From the NCBI GenBank assembly GCA_964343505.1, contig CAYFJU010000003.1:12982-76981 (forward strand): DNA of 64,000 nt, written 5' to 3'. The translations under genes were made by a program, and so were the position numbers. Positions 18,037 through 26,485 of this stretch are shown here, in pieces; position 1 is the stretch's first letter; each line of letters starts with the position of its first letter. The notes under the pieces are model-generated. The model was not told the DNA's origin. It was given only the letters and a program-made list of their open reading frames with translations, and did not search any database. This stretch comes from TCS55 sp964343505 (GTDB taxonomy: Bacteria; Fidelibacterota; Marinisomatia; Marinisomatales; TCS55).

Positions 18037-19062
18037 CTAACCCCGCCAAGCCTCAATCATCCGCTCGACAGAACGCCGGGCACGTTCGGCAATCTTGGGA
18101 TCAACAGTTACTTCGAACTTCATTTCCTTGAGACATTCAGCCACCTTGTCGATGGTAATGCGCTGCATATGTGGGCATATACTGCACGACCGGATGAACT
18201 GTGTATCCGGGCACTGAGAAATCAGGTTATCGCTCATTGAGCACTCGGTGATTAGTGCAACCTTCTTGGGTTTGTGCTTGAAAACCCAGTTGGCCATACC
18301 AGAAGTCGAGCCGGAGAAGTCAGATAACTCGACGACCTCGGGGGTGCATTCGGGGTGCGTCAACACAACAACACCGGGATACGCCCTGCGCAGGTGGTTG
18401 ATCTGCTCCGGCACAAAAGTCTCATGAACCTCACAAGCACCAGCCCAGGCAATGATCTCGACGTCAGTCTCGGCAGCTACGTTGCGCGCCAGGAATTGGT
18501 CTGGGGTCATGATAACCCGATCGACACCAAGGGATTCGACAATCTGCTTAGCGTTGGCCGAGGTACAGCAGATGTCGGACTCGGCCTTCACGTCGGCCGT
18601 GGTGTTGACGTAGGAGACGATCGGTACCCCAGGGTGTTTTTCGCGCAGGGCCCGAAGGTCGGCGCCGGTGATCGAGGCAGCAAGAGAGCATCCGGCCTCA
18701 GGATCAGGGATTAACACGGTCTTGGTTGGGTTGAGAAGTTTAGCTGTTTCAGCCATGAAATGCACACCGCACAAGACGATGACTTCGGCATCGACCGTGG
18801 TCGCCTTAACGGCAAGTGCGAGCGAATCACCCTTGATGTCAGCGATTAAGTGAAAAATGTCCGGTGTCATATAGTTGTGCGCCAGGATAACCGCGTTTCG
18901 CTCTTTTTTCCACTTTAGCACTTCCTCGACATACGGCGCCAAATGGGGCCAGTTTATCTCAGGTATCGTCCCCTTAACCCGCTCAAAAATCGGCCGGAGC
19001 CTTCCGGGAATTCCCCTTATGACTTCCGATCCTGCGTCAACTTTTGGTGCTGCTGCACTCAT
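18037..19062 (-). CDS. nadA: Quinolinate synthase A
   Basis: A 341-residue [4Fe-4S] enzyme that condenses iminoaspartate with dihydroxyacetone phosphate to quinolinate. Visible motifs are NAVILAHNYMTPDIFHLIADIKGDSLAL, VLCGVHFMAETAKLLNP (cluster Cys), PDPEAGCSLAASI, AWAGACEVHE (cluster Cys), LTHPECTPEV and SCSICPHMQRITI (cluster Cys). It shares the high G+C of nadB. A promoter-like element with the AGGATA-N6-TCTT site sits about 280 bases upstream (19344-19373), leaving a long leader that carries a small open frame. The pair would supply NAD independently of tryptophan. Confidence 0.95.
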   Translation of the reverse strand: MSAAAPKVDAGSEVIRGIPGRLRPIFERVKGTIPEINWPHLAPYVEEVLKWKKERNAVILAHNYMTPDIFHLIADIKGDSLALAVKATTVDAEVIVLCGVHFMAETAKLLNPTKTVLIPDPEAGCSLAASITGADLRALREKHPGVPIVSYVNTTADVKAESDICCTSANAKQIVESLGVDRVIMTPDQFLARNVAAETDVEIIAWAGACEVHETFVPEQINHLRRAYPGVVVLTHPECTPEVVELSDFSGSTSGMANWVFKHKPKKVALITECSMSDNLISQCPDTQFIRSCSICPHMQRITIDKVAECLKEMKFEVTVDPKIAERARRSVERMIEAWRG

Positions 19063-19175
19063 CTATCTGGTTCTCTTACTTATATTAAGCACATATGCCG
19101 TATATAATTTCGGCCCCCTGTTTCCGCCCGGTGATTTCTGCCAATGATAATGATCAAATAATCGTCTACAGATTG

Positions 19176-19304
19176 CTAATTGTGTACAAATAATTTGTCA
19201 ATGAGAATGAATCCCAATTTGTTTGATGACAATTTTTGTAATCGATGATGGTATAAATATTCGGGAATTCCCGGGTTACTGATGACAATCCTCTCCTTTT
19301 CCAT
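19176..19304 (-). CDS. Possible 42-residue small protein in the nadA leader
   Basis: A short frame starting ATG at 19302-19304, MEKERIVISNPGIPEYLYHH at its N terminus and LIDKLFVHN at its end. It begins about 33 bases after the expected start of transcription from the promoter at 19344-19373. There is no strong ribosome site, only AT-rich bases. No family recognised and no membrane segment. It could be a real small product of that promoter, a leader peptide, or chance. The rest of the 330-base gap holds nothing else I can name. Confidence 0.3.
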   Translation of the reverse strand: MEKERIVISNPGIPEYLYHHRLQKLSSNKLGFILIDKLFVHN

Positions 19305-19343
19305 TTTTAGCACCGATTTTCGTTATAATAATTTAATAAATTC

Positions 19344-19373
19344 ATTATAATGACAACAAGACCATCTTATCCT
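19344..19373 (-). promoter_or_regulatory. Promoter with AGGATA-N6-TCTT site upstream of nadA leader
   Basis: Reading toward nadA, AGGATAAGATGGTCTT (19358-19373), eight bases, then a consensus TATAAT at 19344-19349. The spacing and flanks (GGTCTTGT, then TC) match the sqr promoter closely. It lies just past the 3' end of the Rrf2 gene at 19393. Confidence 0.55.
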
Positions 19374-19392
19374 AATTGCTACAAAAAAAATT

Positions 19393-19827
19393 TTATTCTT
19401 GCATTATTTTTCTTTTTTCAATCACCCGTTTAGCCAAGTCATCCAGGGGTTCACTGGCAAGCATTTCTCTTATTTGAAATTTGATTGGTTTCCACTGTGC
19501 ATGGAGCGGACAGGGTGTTTCATCAGAACATAAATCCAACCCAACCACACAGGGATCTTTTTCGGGCGGCGGGCCATCAACCGCATGAACAATTTCATTT
19601 AAAAATATTTCCTTGGAAGGGCGGGCTAAATTCACCCCACCGTTTCTTCCCCTCGTCGCCTTTACCAGCCTTTGCTTGACTAATGTTTGCATTATTTTTG
19701 CTAAAAATTGGTAGGGAATATTGTAGGCTTCAGCGATTTCGCTGATCATAGTTGGGTTTTCTGACTTTTTTTCTGTCAGGTAGATCATAGCCTGGATGGC
19801 ATATTCCGCAGATTTTGAGTATAACAT
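19393..19827 (-). CDS. Rrf2-family transcription regulator, probably Fe-S binding (first copy)
   Basis: A 144-residue regulator: winged-helix N terminus (MLYSKSAEYAIQAMIYLTEK, ISEIAEAYNIPYQFLAKIMQTL, TRGRNGGVNLARP) and three cysteines, DPCVVGLDLCSDETPC, spaced C-x6-C-x5-C. This three-Cys arrangement in IscR/NsrR relatives holds an iron-sulfur cluster that senses NO, oxygen or redox state. An ATG four codons upstream (19839) is possible; I prefer 19827 because the second Rrf2 copy begins at the equivalent residue (MFYTKSAKYAIQ). It is the last gene of the second oxidase operon, and is a candidate reader of the AGGATA-N6-TCYT sites. Confidence 0.9.
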   Translation of the reverse strand: MLYSKSAEYAIQAMIYLTEKKSENPTMISEIAEAYNIPYQFLAKIMQTLVKQRLVKATRGRNGGVNLARPSKEIFLNEIVHAVDGPPPEKDPCVVGLDLCSDETPCPLHAQWKPIKFQIREMLASEPLDDLAKRVIEKRKIMQE

Positions 19828-19856
19828 GGGGGGCAACATTACTATTTTAACTGCAC

Positions 19857-20054
19857 TTATTCAAAATCATTATTATGATCTTTTTTTCTTATATACATGA
19901 CAACACCAAAAACCATGATAAACGGACTCACGATGATTCCAACCAAAGGAACATAGGCCGATAATCCGCTTCCGAGGGTATCCGATGTAGCACAATAGGG
20001 ACATGCCCAAATGCCATTCATGATTAAAACGAATCGTACAATTGCCTTACTCAC
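19857..20054 (-). CDS. Small membrane protein with CPYC motif, second oxidase operon
   Basis: A 65-residue protein with a GTG start, two hydrophobic stretches and the motif IWACPYCATSDTLGSG directly after the first. It resembles in layout the CATC protein of the first oxidase operon: signal-like segment, CxxC, then one membrane helix and a charged tail (RKKDHNNDFE). It begins four bases after the coxD stop. No named family; likely an oxidase accessory or copper-handling protein by context. Confidence 0.65.
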   Translation of the reverse strand: MSKAIVRFVLIMNGIWACPYCATSDTLGSGLSAYVPLVGIIVSPFIMVFGVVMYIRKKDHNNDFE

Positions 20055-20058
20055 GGTA

Positions 20059-20337
20059 CTAAAACGTCCAGTTAAAGGATAAATCGTAAATCACACCCCA
20101 CATAAAAAATAACGCCAAGGGAATGGGCAGAAAAACAAGCCGCCGCAGAAGTTTGGTTTCATACCGTAAATGCATGTAGATCATGGCAACCAACATCATT
20201 TTAGTGACCGTAAATGCAAGCAAAAATATAACCAACGGAACTCTGGGCATCCCTATATCAATCACCCAAACTTCAATCACGGTTAAAACTGCCAACCAAA
20301 CCGCATTCCAGAAATATGTTTTTTTATGGTCTTTCAT
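20059..20337 (-). CDS. coxD: Cytochrome c oxidase subunit IV, bacterial type (second oxidase)
   Basis: A 92-residue protein with three hydrophobic helices, equivalent to the subunit IV of the first operon: TYFWNAVWLAVLTVIEVWVIDI, then AFTVTKMMLVAMIYMHLRYE and a last helix ending FNWTF. The K-x-x-L/M-V-A-x-x-Y-M-H-L pattern of the COX4_pro family is kept. It lies nine bases downstream of the subunit III gene and is a cofactor-free structural subunit. Confidence 0.85.
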   Translation of the reverse strand: MKDHKKTYFWNAVWLAVLTVIEVWVIDIGMPRVPLVIFLLAFTVTKMMLVAMIYMHLRYETKLLRRLVFLPIPLALFFMWGVIYDLSFNWTF

Positions 20338-20345
20338 TTATTACC

Positions 20346-20975
20346 TCACAATAAGTAAATCAGTGTGAAAACAAGAATCCATATCAAGTCCACGAAATGC
20401 CAAAATAATCCCGCGATTTCAACCTGATCATATTGAACGGTAGTGTATTTTCCCTTTAATCCATTCCTCAATACAAATCCCAAGTATATCACGCCCGATA
20501 AGACATGTAAGCCATGAAACATGGTTGTTGAATAAAAGACGGCGCCGTACAGACCCGTTGATGGGAGAAACCGGTCCCCCTCAAACCCGGACTGAGCCAA
20601 GGCATCCCCTAAGGCGTCACTGCCAATAAAAAAATGGGAATATTCATAAACCTGGATCCCCAAAAAAGCCACACCACCAAAAACAGTTAGGGCCAAGTAC
20701 CGGATAAATAATTTTTGGGTCCCTTTTTGAATGGCATTTAAAGCCATGACCATCGTAAAACTGCTACAAATTAGCAAAAAAGTATTAAATGCAGTCATTG
20801 GCACATTGAGAATGACACCTGCCGCGGGCCAAAAACCAGCGGCATTCCTTAAGGCTAATCCACCGATCAGGAGGGTAATAAATGTGAGGCCGTCCATAAC
20901 AAGAAACAACCACATTGCCAGTTTCCCGGTTGAAGCGGTCCCGAAAGGTTTTTCTAAGCTAATTGTATTTTCCAT
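20346..20975 (-). CDS. coxC: Heme-copper oxidase subunit III (second oxidase, copy 1)
   Basis: A 209-residue membrane protein of the COX3 family: TGKLAMWLFLVMDGLTFITLLIGGLALR at the start, FYSTTMFHGLHVLSGVIYLGFVL in the middle and AGLFWHFVDLIWILVFTLIYLL at the C terminus. The usual Glu in the first helix is Asp (VMDGLTF). An extra loop of about 25 residues (ALGDALAQSGFEGDRFLPS) separates helices. It is the better-conserved of two subunit III proteins in this operon, placed ten bases after the other. Confidence 0.9.
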   Translation of the reverse strand: MENTISLEKPFGTASTGKLAMWLFLVMDGLTFITLLIGGLALRNAAGFWPAAGVILNVPMTAFNTFLLICSSFTMVMALNAIQKGTQKLFIRYLALTVFGGVAFLGIQVYEYSHFFIGSDALGDALAQSGFEGDRFLPSTGLYGAVFYSTTMFHGLHVLSGVIYLGFVLRNGLKGKYTTVQYDQVEIAGLFWHFVDLIWILVFTLIYLL

Positions 20976-20984
20976 AAGTCTACC

Positions 20985-21566
20985 TTAAGTATTAATCAGT
21001 ATGAGAATCGCAGATAACATCATCACCCATAAAGCGGTCAGAAAATGCCAATACCAGCCGATTAATCGAAAACGCAGTGGCTTGATACTTTTCTTCATTT
21101 TCATTTTGAACCACAACCAAGCTACCAGGGTCAAACCGGTTATTAAATGAAAGGCGTGGGCGCCTGCCATCAGGTAAACCATGCCTGCCAAAACATTATT
21201 ATGACTGGTTAAGCCCTTTTCAACCAGCATCTGCCACAGGGTAATTTGCCCGAATAGAAATATCAGTCCCGCTAGAAAGCTCGCCATCATGAAATGTGGG
21301 CTGTCGGTGCTTTGCCTTAATCGCCATCCCCGGTAGGATGATTCAAATAGTAAACTACTGATAATCAGCAAACTGGCAATACCCACGGTCACGACCTGGC
21401 TCATCCCATCTAACTTGATGTAGGATAATTCTTTGGCCACCATAGAACCGAAAGTTGCCATAAACGTGATGAACAACATTGTAATACCGCCGAAACCAAC
21501 TAATAGGCCTAATTTTGAAGTATCCTCATCACAGTGAATGGGCGTTGCATGTACCTGGGGACTCAT
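20985..21566 (-). CDS. Subunit III-like membrane protein (second oxidase, copy 2)
   Basis: A 193-residue membrane protein with about five helices. The C-terminal half retains COX3-like features: YLMAGAHAFHLITGLTLVAWLWF and LIGWYWHFLTALWVMMLSAIL, but the family's conserved acidic residue near the N terminus is replaced in KLGLLVGFGGITMLFITFMATFG. The start overlaps the coxA stop by four bases. Two subunit III homologues in a row, one divergent, suggests that this oxidase uses a heterodimeric or split subunit III layer, or that one has taken another structural role. Confidence 0.8.
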   Translation of the reverse strand: MSPQVHATPIHCDEDTSKLGLLVGFGGITMLFITFMATFGSMVAKELSYIKLDGMSQVVTVGIASLLIISSLLFESSYRGWRLRQSTDSPHFMMASFLAGLIFLFGQITLWQMLVEKGLTSHNNVLAGMVYLMAGAHAFHLITGLTLVAWLWFKMKMKKSIKPLRFRLIGWYWHFLTALWVMMLSAILILINT

Positions 21567-23275
21567 GAAGAACCCTCAATTTGAACTGATTGAGGAACCC
21601 AATCCTGATCTTTTACCCTGGGATTGTTGTATTCATGGGGACCATTGTAAACATGGGGTATTTCATCAAAGTTGCCATGGGGCACGGGGTAAGCCACGGT
21701 CCATTCCAGTGTATTGGCTTTCCAGGGGTTTGTTTCCGCCACTTTTCCTTTAAAAATTGACCAGACAAAGTTGAATAGATACAGGATTTGAAAGGCACCC
21801 ATAAAAAATGCCGCAATGGTTATAAACACATTTAAGTCCATCAACGGCTGCAGGAATTCATACTCATTTGGATTGTATATTCTTCGATGATGGCCGGCAT
21901 ACCCGAGGACCATCATATTAAAGAAGACCAGATTGAGGGTGATGAAGGTCCCCCAAAAGTGAACCTTATTCAACCGTGAACTCATCATTCGTCCAAACAT
22001 TTTCGGGAACCAGTACGCGATGGCAGCAAACCCGCCAAACAATACGGAGGCAGCCATCGTATAGTGAAAATGCCCCACCACGAACATGGTATCATGTAGA
22101 TAAATATCTGCTGTAACAGTGGCGTTATAAAGACCGGTTAATCCACCAATCGCAAACACCCAAATCACCGCCATGGTATACAACATCGGTGTATCAAAAT
22201 GGAGGGAACCTCGCCACAAGGTCAGCAACCAGTTAAAAAAGAAAATGGACGAAGGAATACTGATGAGGAGCGTTAAAAACATGAACGACTTACCCAATAA
22301 TGGACTCATACCGGTTGTGTACATGTGATGTCCCCAGACAACGGAACTCAAGACGACAATCGTCCCCATACAAATTGCCGTTACCTTATAGCCAAAGGCG
22401 GGTTTACGGGCAAATACCGAAAGTAATTCAGATACAATTCCCCATACCGGCAGGATCAGAATATAGACTTCCGGATGGCCGAATATCCAAAATACGTGTT
22501 GATACAAGAGCGGGTCTCCCCCACCCCCAGCCGCCAATCGTCCGGCCAGGAAGAATTGTGTGCCAAGCAACCGATCTAATACCAACATAATCAAACCGGC
22601 TGCAATGACAGGTACAAAAATGGCATTCAAAATCGATGTCAACCAAAGGCCCCAGACGGATAAGGGCATTTTAAAATAGGTCATGCCGGGCGCCCGCATG
22701 CGGATAACCGTAATCATATAATTGATCGCGCCCATCATGGAGGAGGTACCGGCAAAAACTAAGGCCAGCGTCCAAAAGGTTTGTCCTTCCCCTGCGATGC
22801 CGCCTTCCTTTAAGCTCAGGGGCGGGTATGAAGTCCACCCCCCGGCAGCCGTACCGTCTGGCAAAAAATACGATATGATTAAAATAATACTCGCCAGAAA
22901 CATTGTCCAGAAGGACAGCATGTTTAACGTGGGAAAGGCCATATCACGGGCCCCAATTTGGAGGGGAATGATAAAATTCCCAAAGGCGCCGATTAAAATG
23001 GGCGTAATGGCCCAGAATATCATAATAGTTCCGTGCATGGTAAACAGTTGATTATAGACGTCCGGATCAATAATACCACCCGATCCCTTAAACAAAAATC
23101 CGAGTGACCACCAAGGCACTTCTGTTTCCGGGTATGCCAGTTGCCAACGAATCAGCATGGCTTGGAACCCGCCAAACAACAGAAAAAATATGCCTAAGAA
23201 CAAATACTGCTTCCCGATTGTTTTATGGTCAAGGGAGAAAATATGTGTTTTCCAAAATGACTGTTTTTCGCTCAT
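21563..23275 (-). CDS. coxA: Cytochrome c oxidase subunit I (second oxidase)
   Basis: A 570-residue heme-copper catalytic subunit. It has FGHPEVYILILPVWG (CuB His, Tyr, D-channel Glu; A1 type), VWGHHMYTTGMSP (two CuB His) and DTMFVVGHFHYTMA (heme His). The C-terminal tail PVPHGNFDEIPHVYNGPHEYNN parallels the first oxidase. I place the start at the ATG at 23273-23275 (MSEKQSFWKTHIF): GGAAGG precedes it, it overlaps the coxB stop as ATGA, and the residues align with the first CoxA. Frames further upstream only overlap coxB. This oxidase is next to alternative complex III, which is a usual electron donor partner. Confidence 0.94.
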   Translation of the reverse strand: MSEKQSFWKTHIFSLDHKTIGKQYLFLGIFFLLFGGFQAMLIRWQLAYPETEVPWWSLGFLFKGSGGIIDPDVYNQLFTMHGTIMIFWAITPILIGAFGNFIIPLQIGARDMAFPTLNMLSFWTMFLASIILIISYFLPDGTAAGGWTSYPPLSLKEGGIAGEGQTFWTLALVFAGTSSMMGAINYMITVIRMRAPGMTYFKMPLSVWGLWLTSILNAIFVPVIAAGLIMLVLDRLLGTQFFLAGRLAAGGGGDPLLYQHVFWIFGHPEVYILILPVWGIVSELLSVFARKPAFGYKVTAICMGTIVVLSSVVWGHHMYTTGMSPLLGKSFMFLTLLISIPSSIFFFNWLLTLWRGSLHFDTPMLYTMAVIWVFAIGGLTGLYNATVTADIYLHDTMFVVGHFHYTMAASVLFGGFAAIAYWFPKMFGRMMSSRLNKVHFWGTFITLNLVFFNMMVLGYAGHHRRIYNPNEYEFLQPLMDLNVFITIAAFFMGAFQILYLFNFVWSIFKGKVAETNPWKANTLEWTVAYPVPHGNFDEIPHVYNGPHEYNNPRVKDQDWVPQSVQIEGSS

Positions 23276-24072
23276 TTTAATTCCTTCCAGGGCCAACCCC
23301 ATTTTGACGGTACGCCTTCTACTTCTTCTTCTCCCCAATCATCCCAATCATCTTCAGACACTTCCGTCTCCTGGGAGGCTAGCCATTCATTAAAATTTTC
23401 CTGGGTTTGCACTTTTAGATATCCTTTCATCCGGTAGTGACCATTGCCGCACAACTCCGCACAAGCGATTTCAAATTCTCCGGTTTCTTGAGCCTGGAAC
23501 CATAAAGCGGTAACCATCCCGGGTGTTGCATCCTGCTTGACCCTGAAGTTTGGCAGGTAAAAGGAATGTATCACATCATAGGTTGTCAGTTGAACAACCA
23601 CCGGTGTATTCACCGGAATATGCAGGTTATTCTGTGCGGGTACGATATCATCATCGGTTCCAAATTGAGCATCCTTGCCAGCATAGCGAAAATTCCAGGC
23701 AAATTGTTGGGGCATTACCTCGACGCGCAGGACATTTTTTCCTTTGGGAAAATTCCAGAAGGCCTCTTTTAAATCCCGAAAGGACATGGATTCAATCACC
23801 GAATCAATTGAGAAAAACACCACCAACCCCATGGCAACTGTTAAGTAAAGGTGCTTTCTTGTATTCCCATGATCATAGGTTGCCTTTGGATTCTTTCGTG
23901 AATTATAACGCCAAATAAAATAAATAAGGGCCGCCACCACGATGCAAAAATAAAGGGTAATCACAAAATCCGTATATTGGATCACGTTATCTATCCTGTA
24001 TCCGTCCAAAGAAACATCTTTGGGGGGATCAAGAAACCATATACCAGGCAACCATTTCTTCATTCGTTCCAT
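23272..24072 (-). CDS. coxB: Cytochrome c oxidase subunit II, CuA type (second oxidase)
   Basis: A 266-residue subunit with two membrane helices (about 28-50 and 70-92) and a cupredoxin domain. The CuA ligands are DVIHSFYLPNFRVKQDATPGM and CAELCGNGHYRMKG. The C terminus is strongly acidic (EVSEDDWDDWGEEE). No fused cytochrome c domain, so a separate carrier or the monoheme ActE-type cytochrome must reduce it. First gene of the second oxidase operon; the promoter at 24106-24139 carries one AGGATA-N6-TCTT site and a consensus TATAAT. Confidence 0.93.
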   Translation of the reverse strand: MERMKKWLPGIWFLDPPKDVSLDGYRIDNVIQYTDFVITLYFCIVVAALIYFIWRYNSRKNPKATYDHGNTRKHLYLTVAMGLVVFFSIDSVIESMSFRDLKEAFWNFPKGKNVLRVEVMPQQFAWNFRYAGKDAQFGTDDDIVPAQNNLHIPVNTPVVVQLTTYDVIHSFYLPNFRVKQDATPGMVTALWFQAQETGEFEIACAELCGNGHYRMKGYLKVQTQENFNEWLASQETEVSEDDWDDWGEEEVEGVPSKWGWPWKELK

Positions 24073-24105
24073 ATTTACTCCTAATAGGGGGACAGAAAAT
24101 ATAAA

Positions 24106-24139
24106 ATTATACTTAAATATCTTAAGACCTTTTTATCCT
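24106..24139 (-). promoter_or_regulatory. Promoter of the second oxidase operon with AGGATA-N6-TCTT site
   Basis: Reading toward coxB, AGGATAAAAAGGTCTT (24124-24139), twelve bases, then TATAAT at 24106-24111, 34 bases before the coxB ATG. No -35 consensus: the 16-mer lies where the -35 box would be, so the bound protein either activates or blocks polymerase. Confidence 0.65.
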
Positions 24140-24142
24140 TTT

Positions 24143-25300
24143 TTAAATTTTTATTGAAGCCGTCACATAATACCATTGAGCCGGATCACCTTTTGGGGCC
24201 ATTATATCTCCTGGAAAAAATAAGGAATGCCCGAAGATAGCTTTGGCGCTTTGGAATATTGGGAAACTAATATTATTATCGATTTCCGTTCCAAAAGTGT
24301 TTAGGCCCGCACTATTTTCCTGCTGAGAGCGAAAATGGTGCACTATTGTATTCACATTCCAGCCCAGGATTTTCGTCGTAGACTGAACATAAAAATCCAG
24401 GAGCCCCAATCCTTTTGTATGAACAGGAAGATTTAAGAAATAATCCATATGCCCATAAAACTTGTGATTGGTAGCAAACAGCGTATTGAAAGATTCGTCT
24501 GCGGCAGTTGCGGTATCATCGCCGCTCAAGGCGTCAATTCCCGTGTGAAAGGTAACAGAATTAATTGTGTAAGAGCCTTTGAGTGAAAGTAGCCATGCGG
24601 ATAAACTCCGGGTATCCATTTTACCGGTTTGATAGCCTATTTCACCAGAAAGTTGAAAGCGTTTCATTTCCTTTTTTAGTGTGAATAGTGTCGTCATCCG
24701 GTTATTATCCTGGACAAACAGTCCTTCTTTTAAAAACGGTAACCTGTCGCTGAACCGAACATTGAATCCTCTTAAATTTTGATCATCTTTATCTCGTCCG
24801 CTATTGGGATAATTTTCAACCAGTTTCAGATTGAAAAAATCAACCGATGTTCCATTGGTTAATTGGTGTGACAGGGTAATACCATCAAAACTTCGACCAA
24901 TATTATGCCAACCGACGGCGCCCAAAATCCGCTGTGAACCATAATTCACTTCATACCGGCCAACTTTCAGTTGGAAGGTACCCTCATTAGACAGGAGAAA
25001 GTAGGCCTGGTGCATATCTAACGCGTCGGCGGAACCGTCTGTGAGCGTGTTTGACTCGGTACCCATAATTCGGGAATCCTGTAACTGAAGAAAAATTCTT
25101 GCCTTTTTTTTCTCGTATTGTGCCTGGAATCGTGTTCTCTGGTAATTCAGAGAATTAAAACCGGAGGTGTCCGAAAAATCCTTATTGATCGCTTCATGAC
25201 GGTAACGGACTTCCGATCCGAATGTCCATTCCTGACTAAATCCAAATGACATGATTAATATTGCTCCTATGATCAATTGGTTTATTTTTTTGTTTTTCAT
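24143..25300 (-). CDS. Outer-membrane beta-barrel protein, alginate-export/porin-like
   Basis: A 385-residue protein with a signal peptide (KKINQLIIGAILIMSFGFSQ) followed by alternating aromatic beta-strands: WTFGSEVRYRHEAI, RTRFQAQYEKKKARIFLQLQDSRIMG, YEVNYGSQRILGAVGWHNIGRSFDGI and a final strand ending WYYVTASIKI. The motif order ARIFLQLQDSR, then HQAYF and GRYEVNYGSQR, then GWHNIGRSFDG, is typical of the alginate-export (AlgE-like) barrel family often found beside respiratory genes. It lies 19 bases downstream of actF. Substrate unknown; it may be a channel for nitrate, copper or organic solutes. Confidence 0.75.
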   Translation of the reverse strand: MKNKKINQLIIGAILIMSFGFSQEWTFGSEVRYRHEAINKDFSDTSGFNSLNYQRTRFQAQYEKKKARIFLQLQDSRIMGTESNTLTDGSADALDMHQAYFLLSNEGTFQLKVGRYEVNYGSQRILGAVGWHNIGRSFDGITLSHQLTNGTSVDFFNLKLVENYPNSGRDKDDQNLRGFNVRFSDRLPFLKEGLFVQDNNRMTTLFTLKKEMKRFQLSGEIGYQTGKMDTRSLSAWLLSLKGSYTINSVTFHTGIDALSGDDTATAADESFNTLFATNHKFYGHMDYFLNLPVHTKGLGLLDFYVQSTTKILGWNVNTIVHHFRSQQENSAGLNTFGTEIDNNISFPIFQSAKAIFGHSLFFPGDIMAPKGDPAQWYYVTASIKI

Positions 25301-25319
25301 GGTAAATCCTCCGTTTTAG

Positions 25320-26480
25320 TTATGTATGCAAATTCAAACTTTCTTGTAGATATGGATCTTTTTGGGGCACCAGGTCCCATTTGGAAAGCTGATGAAGCAC
25401 CACCCAGAATGCTATACCGAGAATCCCGATGGCCACACCGATTTCCATTAATCCAATTATCGGAACATCCCCCACCAGAGGCGGGAAAATCATCAGGTAT
25501 AAATCGAGCCAATGACCAACCAGGATAATGGCCGAAGCAATCAACAATGGCTTTTCTGCCCGTTTTGTTTTTCTAAACAATAATATCGTGAATGGTATCA
25601 GCCAGTTTGCCAAAATGTTCAATACGGCCAAAACTCCAAAACCGCCAAAATGTCGTTTTAAGTAATATCCTGTCTCTTCCGGAATATTGGCATACCAGAT
25701 CAGCATATGCTGGGAGAACCAGATATAGATCCAGAATGTGGTGAAGGCAAATAAATACCGGCCCAGTTCGTGCAAATGATCTTTTTTAAGTTTAGTAAGA
25801 AAACTTAATCGGCGGAGATAAATCAGCAGGATAATCATAAAGGCCAGCCCCGCATTAAACATCCCAGCAAAATTATAAAACCCAAAAATAGTGCTGTACC
25901 AATGGGGTTCCAGTGACATAATCCAATCGAAACTGGAAATCACAAACGCTATTCCACCTATATAGAGCCAGGCCGCCGCCCACCGTACACTTTTTTTTGT
26001 ATGGATAGGATCACCAGTTTCATCCTGTCTTCTGGAATGGTTCAAGATGGGTTTCCCTAGAAGATACCAGATGCCATAATAGATGGGTACCCGGAGGATA
26101 AAACCAGTCAAATTTAACCACGACTGTTTACCCTGGAGAATCGGATCGTGGGCCATAACTTCCACATGGGTCCACTCGTACAAATGATGGGCGCCAAACA
26201 AAACTAAAATCATGATCAAAAAGCCAATCGGAATGGCCGAAAACATCGCTTCCGGAATACGGCGAATCGCTACCCCCCACCCGGCATTGCTCACATAATG
26301 GATCGCCACGAACAGCATCCCGGCCACTCCAATCCCGGTGATGTAATAGGCCGCCAGCAAAATGTTTGGCCAGATCCGTTCCGTTAACAATATACCCAAA
26401 ATAACGGTGAGCAACCCAATGGCCGTGGCCAAGCTCATTTTGTTCAATAAGGATGGTTCAATTTCAAAAATTTTTTGCAT
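25320..26480 (-). CDS. actF: Alternative complex III subunit ActF
   Basis: A 386-residue polytopic membrane protein with about ten helices, the C-terminal integral subunit of the quinol:electron-carrier oxidoreductase ACIII. Landmarks include LFGAHHLYEWTHVEVMAHDPIL, FDWIMSLEPHWYSTIFGFYNFAGMF (a hallmark of ActF) and FAFTTFWIYIWFSQHMLIWYANIPEET. It belongs to the NrfD-like/ActF family and probably takes part in proton translocation. It ends the operon actA-B-C-D-E-F, with five bases between ActE and ActF, and is followed by the porin-like gene. Confidence 0.92.
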   Translation of the reverse strand: MQKIFEIEPSLLNKMSLATAIGLLTVILGILLTERIWPNILLAAYYITGIGVAGMLFVAIHYVSNAGWGVAIRRIPEAMFSAIPIGFLIMILVLFGAHHLYEWTHVEVMAHDPILQGKQSWLNLTGFILRVPIYYGIWYLLGKPILNHSRRQDETGDPIHTKKSVRWAAAWLYIGGIAFVISSFDWIMSLEPHWYSTIFGFYNFAGMFNAGLAFMIILLIYLRRLSFLTKLKKDHLHELGRYLFAFTTFWIYIWFSQHMLIWYANIPEETGYYLKRHFGGFGVLAVLNILANWLIPFTILLFRKTKRAEKPLLIASAIILVGHWLDLYLMIFPPLVGDVPIIGLMEIGVAIGILGIAFWVVLHQLSKWDLVPQKDPYLQESLNLHT

Positions 26481-26485
26481 TATTT

